NCBI GenBank assembly: GCA_026182355.1
Contig: JAPFBL010000559.1
Location: 124,001-188,000, forward strand
Length of the DNA: 64,000 nt
Reading direction: 5' to 3'
Source: Hermatobates lingyangjiaoensis
Lineage: Eukaryota; Arthropoda; Insecta; Hemiptera; Hermatobatidae
Shown here: positions 15,196 to 27,956 of the stretch, in pieces
Numbering within the stretch: the first letter of the stretch is position 1
Layout of the letters: every line of letters begins with the position of its first letter
Notes under the pieces: generated by a model
The model's database searches: none
What the model was told of the DNA's origin: nothing
What the model saw: the letters and a program-made list of their open reading frames with translations, nothing else
Translations under genes and position numbers: made by a program

Positions 15196-15765
15196 CAGAT
15201 TCAATAATATATCGACCGTTTGATAGAATAGGTGTGTTCTCTAATCGGGGTTCGGTCAATTTTCCAGGATAAAAAATCAAACTCTCGTTGCCAACGTTTC
15301 GGTTTTATTTAAAACCTTTTTCATAGGCAGAAGTAAGAATTTTTTAACTAAGAAAATGAAATTTACATTATTTAAAGGAACAACAATGTTAGCCGGACAA
15401 AACCTTCGACTAGACTGTCTAGTCGAAGGTTTTGTCCGGCTAACATTGTTGTTCCTTTAAATAATGTAAATTTCATTTTCTTAGTTAAAAAATTCTTACT
15501 TCTGCCTATGAAAAAGGTTTTAAATAAAACCGAAACGTTGGCAACGAGAGTTTGATTTTTTATCCTGGAAAATTGACCGAACCCCGATTAGAGAACACAC
15601 CTATATATATATATATATATATATAGTTGACTGTCGTCCCTCCGTCAATTCACTTCTTCTCCTGAGGACGACCGCCATTACGGTCGAAATATTGAAAAGT
15701 GAGTCTTTGTTGTGTTTCTGTTTATGTGTCACTGCTTATTTTAATTGTATATATATATAGAAATG

Positions 15766-15820
<55 letters not shown>

Positions 15821-18800
15821 TAAAAGAAACGGTCCAGCGGACTTTTTTAAATAAAATAAATTCAAAACGAAGGAAACACACATAAAGACACAGACATAAC
15901 TCAATCGATGTGAGTTATGTCTGTGTCTTTATGTGTGTTTCCTTCGTTTTGAATTTATTTTATATATATATATATATATTTCATCCCATACGGGATGAAA
16001 ACAATATTTGGAAACACTGAAATACCGTTGCATTCTGCTTTAAATCCAGTGCTCGCAGCATAGTGCTACATATTCACTGATATAAAAACGTGATTTCAAA
16101 TATTATCATTATTGTTAGTAACAATTACAGAATATACTGTCTGATTTGAGTCTTGTTAGTTCCTAAATTCCCTAAAATCGAGATTTCTTCATTCAAACAA
16201 CCTTGTGTTTCAGGAAGCTGACTTGGCAGCTTTAAAACATTTCATCTACCAGAAAAAACCCCACGTCATCGCTGTTGGTGGTGAGTCTAGAGAAGCATTG
16301 ATGATTGTTTCCGACTTAAGGGACATTGTCAAAACTCTTGTTGATGAAGACCAGTTTCCTCAAATACCTGTTGAAATTGTAGACAATGATTTTGCCAAGA
16401 TATACGCTAATTCAATTAAAGGAGAGGTAAGTTTCCAATTTTTTTTTGTATAGTCTTTTCAAGAATTTTGAAAATTGAAGTATACTCAAATTTAAATATT
16501 TGTAATTTATCTTAAGAAAATAGATAATCTTTTAGAAGCGGGACTAGGTTAGCTGAGTGGTTGACATACCTACAAGCTACCACTGAACTGGTAAGTTCTG
16601 GTTTCGATCCCCACCTGGCATGGGAGGTGAATAAATCTGAGTACATCGTCCCTTGGAGAGGGCGTTAAGCCCGTTTTGATCTTCGCGTTCCTCGGCATTT
16701 TGTGCCATAACCGCTGAGTCAAGCCAGGCCGCCTTGTTGACAAGTTACCCTTTAGCCACCTCCATTGAACATGGAAGTGCCCGAGGGCACCTCAAGCAAC
16801 GCAATGCTAAGCTCGAATTCTGACAGTTACTCCTCAAAACGGTAACTAGGCCAAGAGTAATAGACAAACTAAAGCCCAGGTAACATGCGGAGATAATTAC
16901 TGATAAGGTACTCAAAATTCCCTTACCAGTTGCACTTTAACTAGAGAACACATATAACGAAGACATATAAATACACAATCAAGACTAACTCATAGAGGGC
17001 GTTAAGCCGTCGGTTCCGAGCCTGTACTTTAACAGGTTCTCGTTAAAGATCCCTACTCTAAATACACTTGAATTAATCAAAATTTAGGACTCCCAATGTA
17101 GAATCAACAGTTAATGTGATTCACCCATTACTTAAATGGTTGCAAAATAATAAATGAGTCACAATTTCCGCCCCTACAACAGCACTAAAAGATAAAAATT
17201 TTTTTCCTGTGGAAAGTTGGAAAACAAACAACTTTAAATGTTTAATGAAGGTAACCAATATTGTGTTAGCGGAATTTTGACTGTTAATATTATAAATCGG
17301 GGAGAACATAATGCTTGATCTCATACAGTACTGAAGACAACTGGAGCAGTTAATTTAGCGAACCTTTACTCTAATAAGCATAACGATGATTTTGGTCTAC
17401 ACTCTGTTCTTTTTATGAGTGTCATTTTAATTATCATAAAAATCATAATCCATCATGATGTAATTTTTTTTCCAAAACTTTGACCCATGTATTAGATTCC
17501 TTAAACATTTTTGATGTATCTATGAATGGGTTTATGTTCAATATGTTGTTGAATATGCTACTGGAGAGGAAATTATGAATATGAAGAAAAAAAAACAGTA
17601 CAGTTTTTGGGGTAATGTCAAACCATGGATAATTTCTATATATTTATTAAATAATATATTAAAACAATAACTATTTCTTTTACTCTACTAGCAAAATTTC
17701 AAATAGAAAAAAAAATTGAAATTTCCTATTTATCATCTCGACTGCAGTTTTTTGGAATATCCAAAATCAAACCCAGCAGTGCAAGACAATGATCGGGAAT
17801 GGAAGCTTTATAGAGATTTTAAAATCTAAAGAATTGTAGGCATTAATGGATGCAACCTACTTCGGACATCGGAGTGTTGGAGTCAGCTCCAACATTGTAG
17901 ATGTACATGTTAAGAAGTAAGATATCATCTTGATGTGTGTAATCTGAGGACAAAATATTATTCATTTTAGATATTAGAGAGGCGTAAATGACAACTATTA
18001 CTTCAATTTTTATTTAGATTTAGAGTTAATTTATTTATATTTATTTAAAAAAAAAATAAATAAAAAATTTTATTTATTTAAAAAAAATAACTCTCTCAGC
18101 AAGTGTTGAACTAGTATTTATTACATTTTTCGATAAGTGCCAGTTGATGGGAGTACCGCAGTTGGGTCATACTTTTCTGCTAAGGCACCGAATTTATTTC
18201 AGCCATATAAGACTGCTTACCCTGCTTACTCTGCTTACTCTGAAACCCCAAACTTTCTCTTTTGAGAAGGTATTGTGACGCGTTATGCCGACTTAGTAGC
18301 CTTAGACATATCATTTAAGAAAACAAATAATAAAACAATATTATTGGTTTGCCTGCACTAAGTGTTTCCGACCAGATAAAATTTAATGAGTTAAGTAATA
18401 TATAAACATACAATGCAATAAAATAGAAATGAATACTACCTGAATATAAAAATATCGTAATAAAACATGGGAATACCTGCTGTTATCAATCCGAGACAAT
18501 ATACTATTATTCCTTGTTTTGATCGGATATGTTTTATGTACAGTTTAAGAAAATACATTTAGATAGGGTATTTGCCGTAGCGTAAAAGTTTTCAATTATA
18601 TGATAAACCAATAATATTGGTTGTAATTATTATAATAGCAAACTCATCAATTATAAGGCTCAAATTTTTGAGCAAACTCATTAATTAAAAGACTCAAATA
18701 TATGCATTTTAAAATTTTAAATTTCTTTGAATTTTTGTCTTTAAAAGTATTATCCTGTTTTATAAAGATCGATTACAACCTGCTTCGATATAAAACTAAT

Positions 18801-19514
18801 TAGTAAACTATACAAGGGAGATTATAAATATTTCAGTTTCTTTGTATGTTTGTTGAATTCATGTATTACTATGTTTGGTTGACTGGAATAGACTTGAATC
18901 ATTCCAAATAGGGTTTAAATGAAACTTTCAGAAGCATTGGAAACTCAGGGTTTTTTTTAGAACTTTTGGTAAATCTTGTGATTATGACAGATATATCAAG
19001 ATTTTGAGAATTTATCCCATTCATATCTATTACAATAGTCAGTTTGTAAATTTGTTTCTTTGGTTTTACAGACATTTTGCTCTGCTTTAACCCCCCCCCC
19101 CCCCCTGAAATTCTTCTAATTAAGCTGGATATTATTTTCAGAGTGACTTCCGAGACTACCCAATGCTGTTAAGACAGGCTATCTCGTTGGCAAGAAGACT
19201 GCAGGACCCTCTAGCAGAATTTTCACAACTTTGTACCCACGATGAAGAAATACTTTGTTTGAGATTCCATCCTCTTCAGGTTAGAATTTAACCTTAATGC
19301 TTATTTATTTTTTTATATTTCAAAAATCTATATTGTTATGGTATCAAATATAAAAATATGAGAACTCCCTTTTTCCTGATGTTTTTATCATCATTGCTTC
19401 GATCATCCCTTTTGATTTCTTCATTTCCCCTCCTTCTTCCCTATTATTTCTTCTTTTCTTCATTTTATATTTCCTTTATTTTCCGTTCTATCTCTTTCCC
19501 CCTTATTCTTTGTT

Positions 19515-19590
<76 letters not shown>

Positions 19591-19670
19591 CATTCCTTTT
19601 GCATGTCGGTTTTTTACCTGTTTTCCTTTTCTTCTTTTTTTCCTTACTCTCTATTTTTCTCTATCTCTAC

Positions 19671-19740
<70 letters not shown>

Positions 19741-22700
19741 CCTACTTCCCCCCACTTTTTTTCTCTCTGTCATTTCTATTTCTCTTTCCTTCTCCCCTCT
19801 CTTCTTAAAATCTTTTTCTACTCTCCAAACCTCCATACTCCATATTTATAAGAAAATAAAAATATCATATGAGGAACTATCAAATTCCTCTAATATATTT
19901 TCAAAGATCAGTCAACTTTATTTACTTACTTTAACTTTGTTTTGCTTGTGTAACTTTACCTATTATCATGTTTTTTCTTCATCTGATAAGAATTGGTCGA
20001 CTCAGATGTCAACCAGAAGTTAAAATCTTATTCGATTCCTTACTACAGATTCATATAGATTAGTGTTTCCCAAAGTGGGCGGTGCTTTGTTATCGGGGGG
20101 CGGTAATGCAAAAAGGAGCGGGGATTCTATTTCCATAAATTGAAAATGTTCATACAATATAATTTCTAAATTTAAGTGAAAAAATGACGTGTAAACTTCT
20201 AGGAAACAGTTTCTTAAAGTTATTTTGTTTTGATAATTCATTTTTATGTTAAAAGTATATTCTCACCTAAGTTTCTTTTATTAGGTATTAATTCTTTTGC
20301 ATAAATATGCTATGAAACAGTACGTTTATTGGATTCTAAATAAATATTCGATTAGTAATTATTTTAATTTAATTATTAAAATGTTACTCATTTGGTTATT
20401 TAGTCTAGGAATCTGCTTATTATTCAAGGGTGTTGAGTTATAGGTTTATGGACCCATGGGGGCGGTCACTCGAAAAAGTTTGGGAAACACTGATATAGAT
20501 GATAACTTATTTTTCCTATAATTGGAAAAACGATCCAAACTGGATGCAATACGAGTTCAAAATCTAAGAAGAGTAGCACACAGAGTAAAGAAAAACACTT
20601 ACAAACTCAAATTTTCGTCTTCAGGAGAAAAGAGAAAGGCAGACCAAGAACGTTGTAGACGCAATAGCAAGTAATTTGTTGGTGTAGCCAGTAGGTTACT
20701 TGCCCTTGCGTTTACAATGTGTTTAGTCTCCCGTTCTCTTGTCCCCTGCAGACAGATCGTCCGAAAATTTGAGTTTGCAAGTGTGTTTCTTTACTCTGTG
20801 TGTACTACTCTTCTGTTTTGAACTCATATATGATAAATAATCCATTTCCTTCTGGATTTTATAAATGACTTTTATACTTGTTATAAACATGAGACAAGTA
20901 TATGTTAATGGAGCTTCTGTGTCTCCCGCGTTTTTACCTCCATCTAAATTATATATAAAATACAAAAAAATGAAAGTTTTCATTCGGGTTTAGGTTTCAA
21001 TGGAAATAACACATTTTGAACTTCCTTGAGATCAATAAAATAAGTTTTATAAATTGGTTTGTCTGTGTGTGTTTTGAGCAGGATATCGGAAAAACGAAAA
21101 TAACCGTAATTAAACTTCATAGTTAGGTTTCTGCTTGTGCTATTCCTGAGAGGGAACAGCCAGCTCAATGCAAAAATTTTCCTTTTTTTTTTCTTACGGG
21201 TACTTATTAATGTGTAATATATTTATTTCAGGATCAACTATCGAGAGAGGACCTTTTAAATTTAATCACAATAGAATTCGTAAACAGAGTCAATGAGGTG
21301 GGTTTAGACATCAATGAAGTTGTCAATAATGCTTATTTTGGCAACTTGATGCAGTTCATCTGCGGTTTGGGCCCTCGAAAAGGAGCATATCTTATAAAAC
21401 TGTTGAAGCAAACGAATCAACGCTTGGAGAATAGAACTCAACTTGTAACCTTGTGTCATATGGGACCTAAGGTGTTCATCAACTGCGCTGGTTTTATTAA
21501 AATTGATACGAATGCTCTCGGCGACAGGTAAGTGTTTCTGTTGTTTTCTTATATACAGTCATACCCCGCTTTACGCGAGGGATACGTTCCGAAAAAAATC
21601 GCGTTAACTGAAATTCGCGTATATCAAGGTTTATGATTAAATATAGCCAAAATTTAATACAAAAAAATACAAATCATTTTAATTGTATTTTTATTAAGAA
21701 CACTTTATGCAATACATACTCTTATTTTTTACGGAAAAATACATCTATTGTCTTTTGGGTAGCGTTTTCTTTACGTTCTTGTAAAATACGTTCATAACAC
21801 CCAACACCGTTTTTAATGATTTGACACACGGTCAGGGCATGGTCATCATTATTGTCCATACTCTGCAATATGTCCAAACCTGAATAAATTTTTGAAAGTG
21901 CATTTTGTATTCCCCCTGAAGATAAAACCTAGATCCGGCACTGCATCACGGAACAAATCAACACAAACGAGGGAATCCCCCATAGAACAAAGTCGAAAGA
22001 CGGGGAATTCCCAATTTCGCATTATAGTGAAACCGCGCATAACGGGGTCGCGTTAAGCGGGGTATGACTGTAGTGGTAACTCAATACATCAGTTCAATTC
22101 CTTCCAGAACTAAACTCATATATAAAATTACTTTCCTATTGCTATAAAACAATTTTCCCCGTAAGAAATAACAAAATCTGGTAATGCGTTCAAACCACCC
22201 AAAAGCATTCATAGTAAAAACAAACACATTTTAGTATATACAAGTGGTACATACTAAGTTATAATAAATAAATGAAAATAGTGTTTTATTGTGACACTTT
22301 ACCTTGGAGACTAACTCATTCTGCTGCCGAAATGAGCAAGATCTCTTTATATTGATTGTTTTAATTCATATTCATTTATTTCATATATTGTCTTGTATTT
22401 GCTCTTTGTTTTTTTTTTTTCATTATTAATAATTTAATGATTAGTTATTTAATACTCTTAAAAAGTCATTTGTTTTAATAGAGCTATTTTTTTTAAGCAC
22501 TGAAGCTTATGTGGAAGTCTTAGATGGTTCAAGAGTCCATCCTGAAACCTATGAGTGGGCCAGAAAAATGGCAGTAGATGCTTTAGAGTATGACGATGAA
22601 GATCTGAATCCAGCAGGAGCTTTGGAAGAAATTTTAGACAAACCTGAAAAACTCAAAGACCTTGATCTAGATGCTTTTGCTGAAGAGTTGGAAAGACAGG

Positions 22701-25700
22701 TAACTTAATGATTTTACACCCTATCTTCAAATGTTTCATTTGAAAAGATAAGATGAAAACTGTATTTCTTAAGAATTGTCAGACAAAATCAAGACCGGAA
22801 TTATAAATAACTGTTGTTGACTTATAATATTTATTTGGAACAAATTCAGCAATAGAATTTGTGTTTTTTATAATATCAATAAAATTTGAACAAAGGAAAA
22901 AAACACAGTTGAACATTAAATCTTTAAAGATTTGTGTCCAATTAGGTGTAAAATATAATTTGACTAATTCATGTGAAATATTTCAAATTTTAATAAATGA
23001 TCCGAATCCTAATCTATTGCAAAGATTGACCCGGATCAAAAATATGACCGTGAAAGAAAATCATAATTTTTTATAAATAAAAATTTTAATTTGATTAAAA
23101 ATTATGATCAAATTATTATTTTTTACATATATTTTTATAGTTACCAATAATTAATAGTAAATACATTTTTATACAAATATATTTATGTACACAATAAAAT
23201 AAACAGTTTTTCTTCTTCTTGGAGTTTGGTCAGGGTTAATATACGGAATCACCTTTTCACCAAAGTTTCGTCTTTATTTTAAGACATCCTCAGGGCTATA
23301 AACTAACAAAAAACAATGGACATTTGTCATATCTACTTTATAATCATCAGAACAATTCAAAAAACTTACTGAATTTTTTATGATGATTGTAAAGTAGATT
23401 GACGAATTTCCATTGTTTTTTTGTTAGTTTATAGCCCTGAAGATGTCTTAAAATAAAGACGAAACGTTGGCGAAAAGGTGATTCCGTATATTAACCCTGA
23501 CCAAACTCCAAGAAGAAGAAAAAGTGTTTATTAGTAAATTGTGGTCAAGAAAACAATACCTTATTACAATAAAATATGTATAACTAAATTGTAATTCTCA
23601 TGTCATTCCATTTGTTTCAATGAAAATGTCACTTTATCTTAGATGGGCAAGCCACGAGGCCCAGCCAATGAGCCCTGCTCATATAGGGCCCTTGCTCCCT
23701 AATTCTACCAAAAATCCCAGTTTAACCTTACTAAATATAGTTTGATATATTGTTTGATGTGCAAAAGGTCAAGCTTACATTTCATTCTTGTATTACGATT
23801 GGTGTTGTATTGCAAAATGGTCTTTTTTTTATATTTATAAATAATATACCAAACCATACCAAAGTTCTTTAGAATTTAGCTAAAAATTCAGCTTCACTAT
23901 ATAAAATTCGATTTTAAAGTATAGTGATAATTCACCAATTTTCAAGACCCTATCATAGGTGATAAAACATTAATTTTGATAAGTTAACGTGGTTTATGTC
24001 CGATAAATATAACTGATTTTTATTATTGTTATTTATTTATTTATTTTTTGAGGGTGATTGTAGTACTGCGTCCTAAGAACTATTGTACTTTCCCCCCTTC
24101 TGTATAAAAGTACCCCAGTTAGATTTTAACGCCTCCAAGAAGCTTAGCACTTCTAACGGTAAAAGCTCTTCTATGGTTTTGCTGAGTGTCCCGAAGTACC
24201 TGCCACTGTATAACACAGTTGGTTGACAATCAGCCAGCAGATGCAACGGTGTTTCTTTCTCAACCTTGCAGAACCTGGACAAACCATCATTGCTAATGCC
24301 CATTTTCCGGAGATGGCCATTAAGTTTGCAGTGACCCGTTAGAAAACCTGTTAAAATCCTTAGATTATTCCTGCTCCTTTCCATACAATCAAAGATTTGC
24401 CTATTCTCAAACTTATTGAGGAGTATCTTTGATTGTCTGTGTCCTTGAAGAGAATCCCAGTATTGCTTCCTGTTTTCTCTACCCTCTTTCCTAAGGAGTT
24501 CTTGTATAGTGTGTTGTCCTATACCACAGTATGGTTCTGGACCTATATGCGGTTTCTGAGCAGCTTCCCTCGCAAGTTCGTCTGCTCGTTCATTTCCCTC
24601 TACTCCTGCATGTCCTGGCACCCAGTAGAGAGAGATCCTGTTCCTCATACCCAGGAGATTGAGTTTATTTTTGCAATTCAGGACCATCTTTGAGCTAATA
24701 AGGTTTGAGCTCAATGCTTTAATTGCTCCTTGACTATCAGACATTATTACTATATGTCTGTTTTTATATCCTTTGTTCATATTGAATTGTGCACATCTTT
24801 CGATGGCATGGACTTCAGCTTGAAAGATACTGGTGTACATGCTCATAGATTCGGAGTATTTAGTCTTAGGGCCAAATACTCCAGCTCCTGTACCTTTTCC
24901 TGTCCTTGATCCTTTATTGTTGTTAATATTTCCTTCTTTTTTCTTTTGCAGAATTTCGGAAACAAAAAGATAACTCTTTACGACATTAGATCAGAGCTAA
25001 GTCATCGTTATAAAGACCTTCGAGTTCCTTATCAATCTCCTGAGTCGGAACTTATCTTCGAAATGCTGACAAAAGAAACTCCAGACACATTTTATGTAGG
25101 AAAACTTATCACTGCAACTGTTATAGGTATGTTTTTTTTGTAAATTAATAATTAATTAATAACTGATGAATGAAAGTAAATATTTTTAATACCTTTTATT
25201 CCTTTTAGGTATATCTCATAAAAAACCGAAGAAAGAAGTTTCAGAAGATGAAAACCCTGTAAGAAATGAAGATACTGGTCTTTGGCAGTGTCCATTCTGT
25301 TTGAAAAATGACTTTCCTGAACTTTCAGACGTAAGTTTCCTACATTTTAATATATTGTTTGTTATGTTATTATAATTCAGAGGTATTACCTTAATGATAT
25401 ACGAGGGTCATCCAGAAAATAAGTTCCGTTTTGGTCTGTAGGGCGGTAGGAGTGGTTTTTGCCAAATCCGGCAACACTGCTCGAAAGAGGAGAGGTGGGG
25501 GAATAGAATGAGAGGTGGGGGACCTCAGTCGGTCAATTACCAACGTCAGGGCAGGTAGTTGAAATGGAGCCCTCCATGTCACGTCCCGCCACCTCGATCC
25601 CGTTCCCTCTCGAGTTGTTTTGCGCGGAGTGATTCAATTTCTTTATGCACAGGGTTTCAAATCAGTTCAAATTCACGAACAGCTCATTTCTGTTTATGGA

Positions 25701-27750
25701 GAAGGTGTAATGAGTGAATCAATGGTGAGGAGATGGGTACGTGAATTTAAGGCGGGAAGACATTCACTTGAGGATGAAAGTGGGAGAGGCAGACCCTCAG
25801 TTGTGACGGACGAAATTGTCGCAGAAATCGACAATGCAATTAGCAAAGATCGTCGTTCAACCCTGGATGAACTCCACCTGAGTTTCCCAGACATCTCACG
25901 ATCCCTCATCCATGAGATCGTCTCGGAAAAACTTGACTTTCGGAAAGTTTCCGCCCGGTGGGTCCCTAGAGAGCTGAATGTCTTCCCGCCTTAAATTCAC
26001 GTACCCATCTCCTCACCATTGATTCACTCATTACACCTTCTCCATAAACAGAAATGAGCTGTTCGTGAATTTGAACTGATTTGAAACCCTGTGCATAAAG
26101 AAATTGAATCACTCCGCGCAAAACAACTCGAGAGGGAACGGGGATCGAGGTGGCGGGACGTGACATGGAGGGCTCCATTTCAGCTACCTGCCCTGACGTT
26201 GGTAATTGACCGACTGAGGTCCCCCACCTCTCCTCTTTCGAGCGGTGTTGCCGGATTTGGCAAAAACCACTCCTACCGCCCTACAGACCAAAACGGAACT
26301 TATTTTCTGGACGACCCTCGTAATTGTGTATTAATGTTCTTTAAATTATAGAAAGATAATGTTTACTAAAGCCATATACTTTATTTTAATTAATATTTTG
26401 ATGGTAATGAAAAAAAAAAGACATTTTGACAGACTTGTACGTTTTGAGGTCCTCTGAATCCATTAATTGATTTTTTGCTAAATATATCTGAATGTGTGAG
26501 TATATGTATTGCAAAGTTTTGTAATCTTACTACACTTTGACCTATCGTATAGAATTTTTTTAGTTTGGAAAAGAACCTGTATTTTTGAGGTTAATATTTG
26601 ATGGAAAAGGTTCTTAATGCGTTCTTGATGTCAAAATTTGTTTTTTCCAATCTTTTTGAATTTAGAAGGTGATCCAAAAGTGTGAACTTAACAGAAGATT
26701 ATCTAGTATTTTAATACTGAAGTTGTTTACAAGTGCATAGAGTTGATAGGGGTAATTTTAAAACAAAGGAAGTAGATTTTAAATTTACTATGTCCAGTGA
26801 AGTTTTATATTACATATTATATCAAAACCAAATTCAGGATCTGAATGTTGGAATGCTACTGTGTAGGTGTGGAACCATTTCGACTCTGGTGGTTGTCCCG
26901 GCCAAGCAGTTGGTGTGAGGGTGAGACTGGACAATGGCGTCTCTGGTTATATCCACATTAAAAATCTTTCTGACAAGCACGTTACTGACCCCACACAGAG
27001 GGTTCAACGTGGACAGCTTATCCACTGCCGCATCATGAAGATCGACGTTGAGCGCTTTTCCATAGAGGCCACCTCCAAAAGTTCTGATTTAATTGATAAA
27101 AGCCAAAGTTGGAGGTAAAGTTTCTTATACTGCAATAGGTTTTTTTTTACTACATTCAGAAAAGATATTTACCGTGTACTTTACTGTATTTTCAGAGATA
27201 TAAATAACATGTTTTTACAAAAATAAAGGAACTTATTTGAATAATTATTAATAATAATATTAATCTTCATAATAATTTTTAATAATAATTTAACTTTAAT
27301 TCAATAATGTACTCTTAGTGGTTTATATAAAGGGCTTTATATAGAGAAACCTACAATATTTAAAAAAAAAAATCATCTGTGTAAGATCAGACCGAACGGA
27401 CTATCCCATTTCCTGCTAACTTCGGTGCTGCAGAGACTAACATCTCCTCTGTATGCCCTTTTTCCTTCATTTATCTAAATATGTTATTATTTAACATACA
27501 TGCCGTGTAATATATAAATTTTATCAGTATAATTGTGGTAGTATAGTGTATTAATTTCCCCTCTCCCTCTCCTCTCTCTCTCTCTCCTCTCCTCTCTCTC
27601 TTCTCTCTCCTCTCCTTTCTCTCACTCTCTCTTCCTCTCCTCTCTCTCTTCCTCTCCTCTTCCTCTCCTCTCTCTCTCCTCTCTCCTCTCCTCTCTCTCT
27701 CCTTTCTCTCACTCTCTCTCTTCCTCTCCTCTGTCTCTTCTCTCTCTCCC

Positions 27751-27790
<40 letters not shown>

Positions 27791-27924
27791 GTCTCTTCTC
27801 TCTCTTCTGTCTCTTCTCTCTCTCTCCTCTCTCTTTCTCTCTCCTCTCTCTCTCCCCTCTCTCTCTCTCTCTCTTCTCTCTCTCCTCTCCTCTTCTCTCT
27901 CCTCTCTCCTCTTCTCTCTCTCTC

Positions 27925-27956
<32 letters not shown>

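Noticed and set aside
14758..15223. Pair of similar open frames on both strands (KSEESRRK...)
   Set aside because: They are the two arms of the P2 palindrome, so the frames are mirror images without protein similarity.
19358..20023. Long Ser/Leu open frames (and Arg/Glu frames on the other strand; also at 27471-28026)
   Set aside because: They are translations of (TC)n and CT-rich simple repeats inside SPT6 introns, open in several frames.
21849..22040. Minus-strand frame inside the pogo-like MITE
   Set aside because: No transposase motif; the element is too short to encode one.
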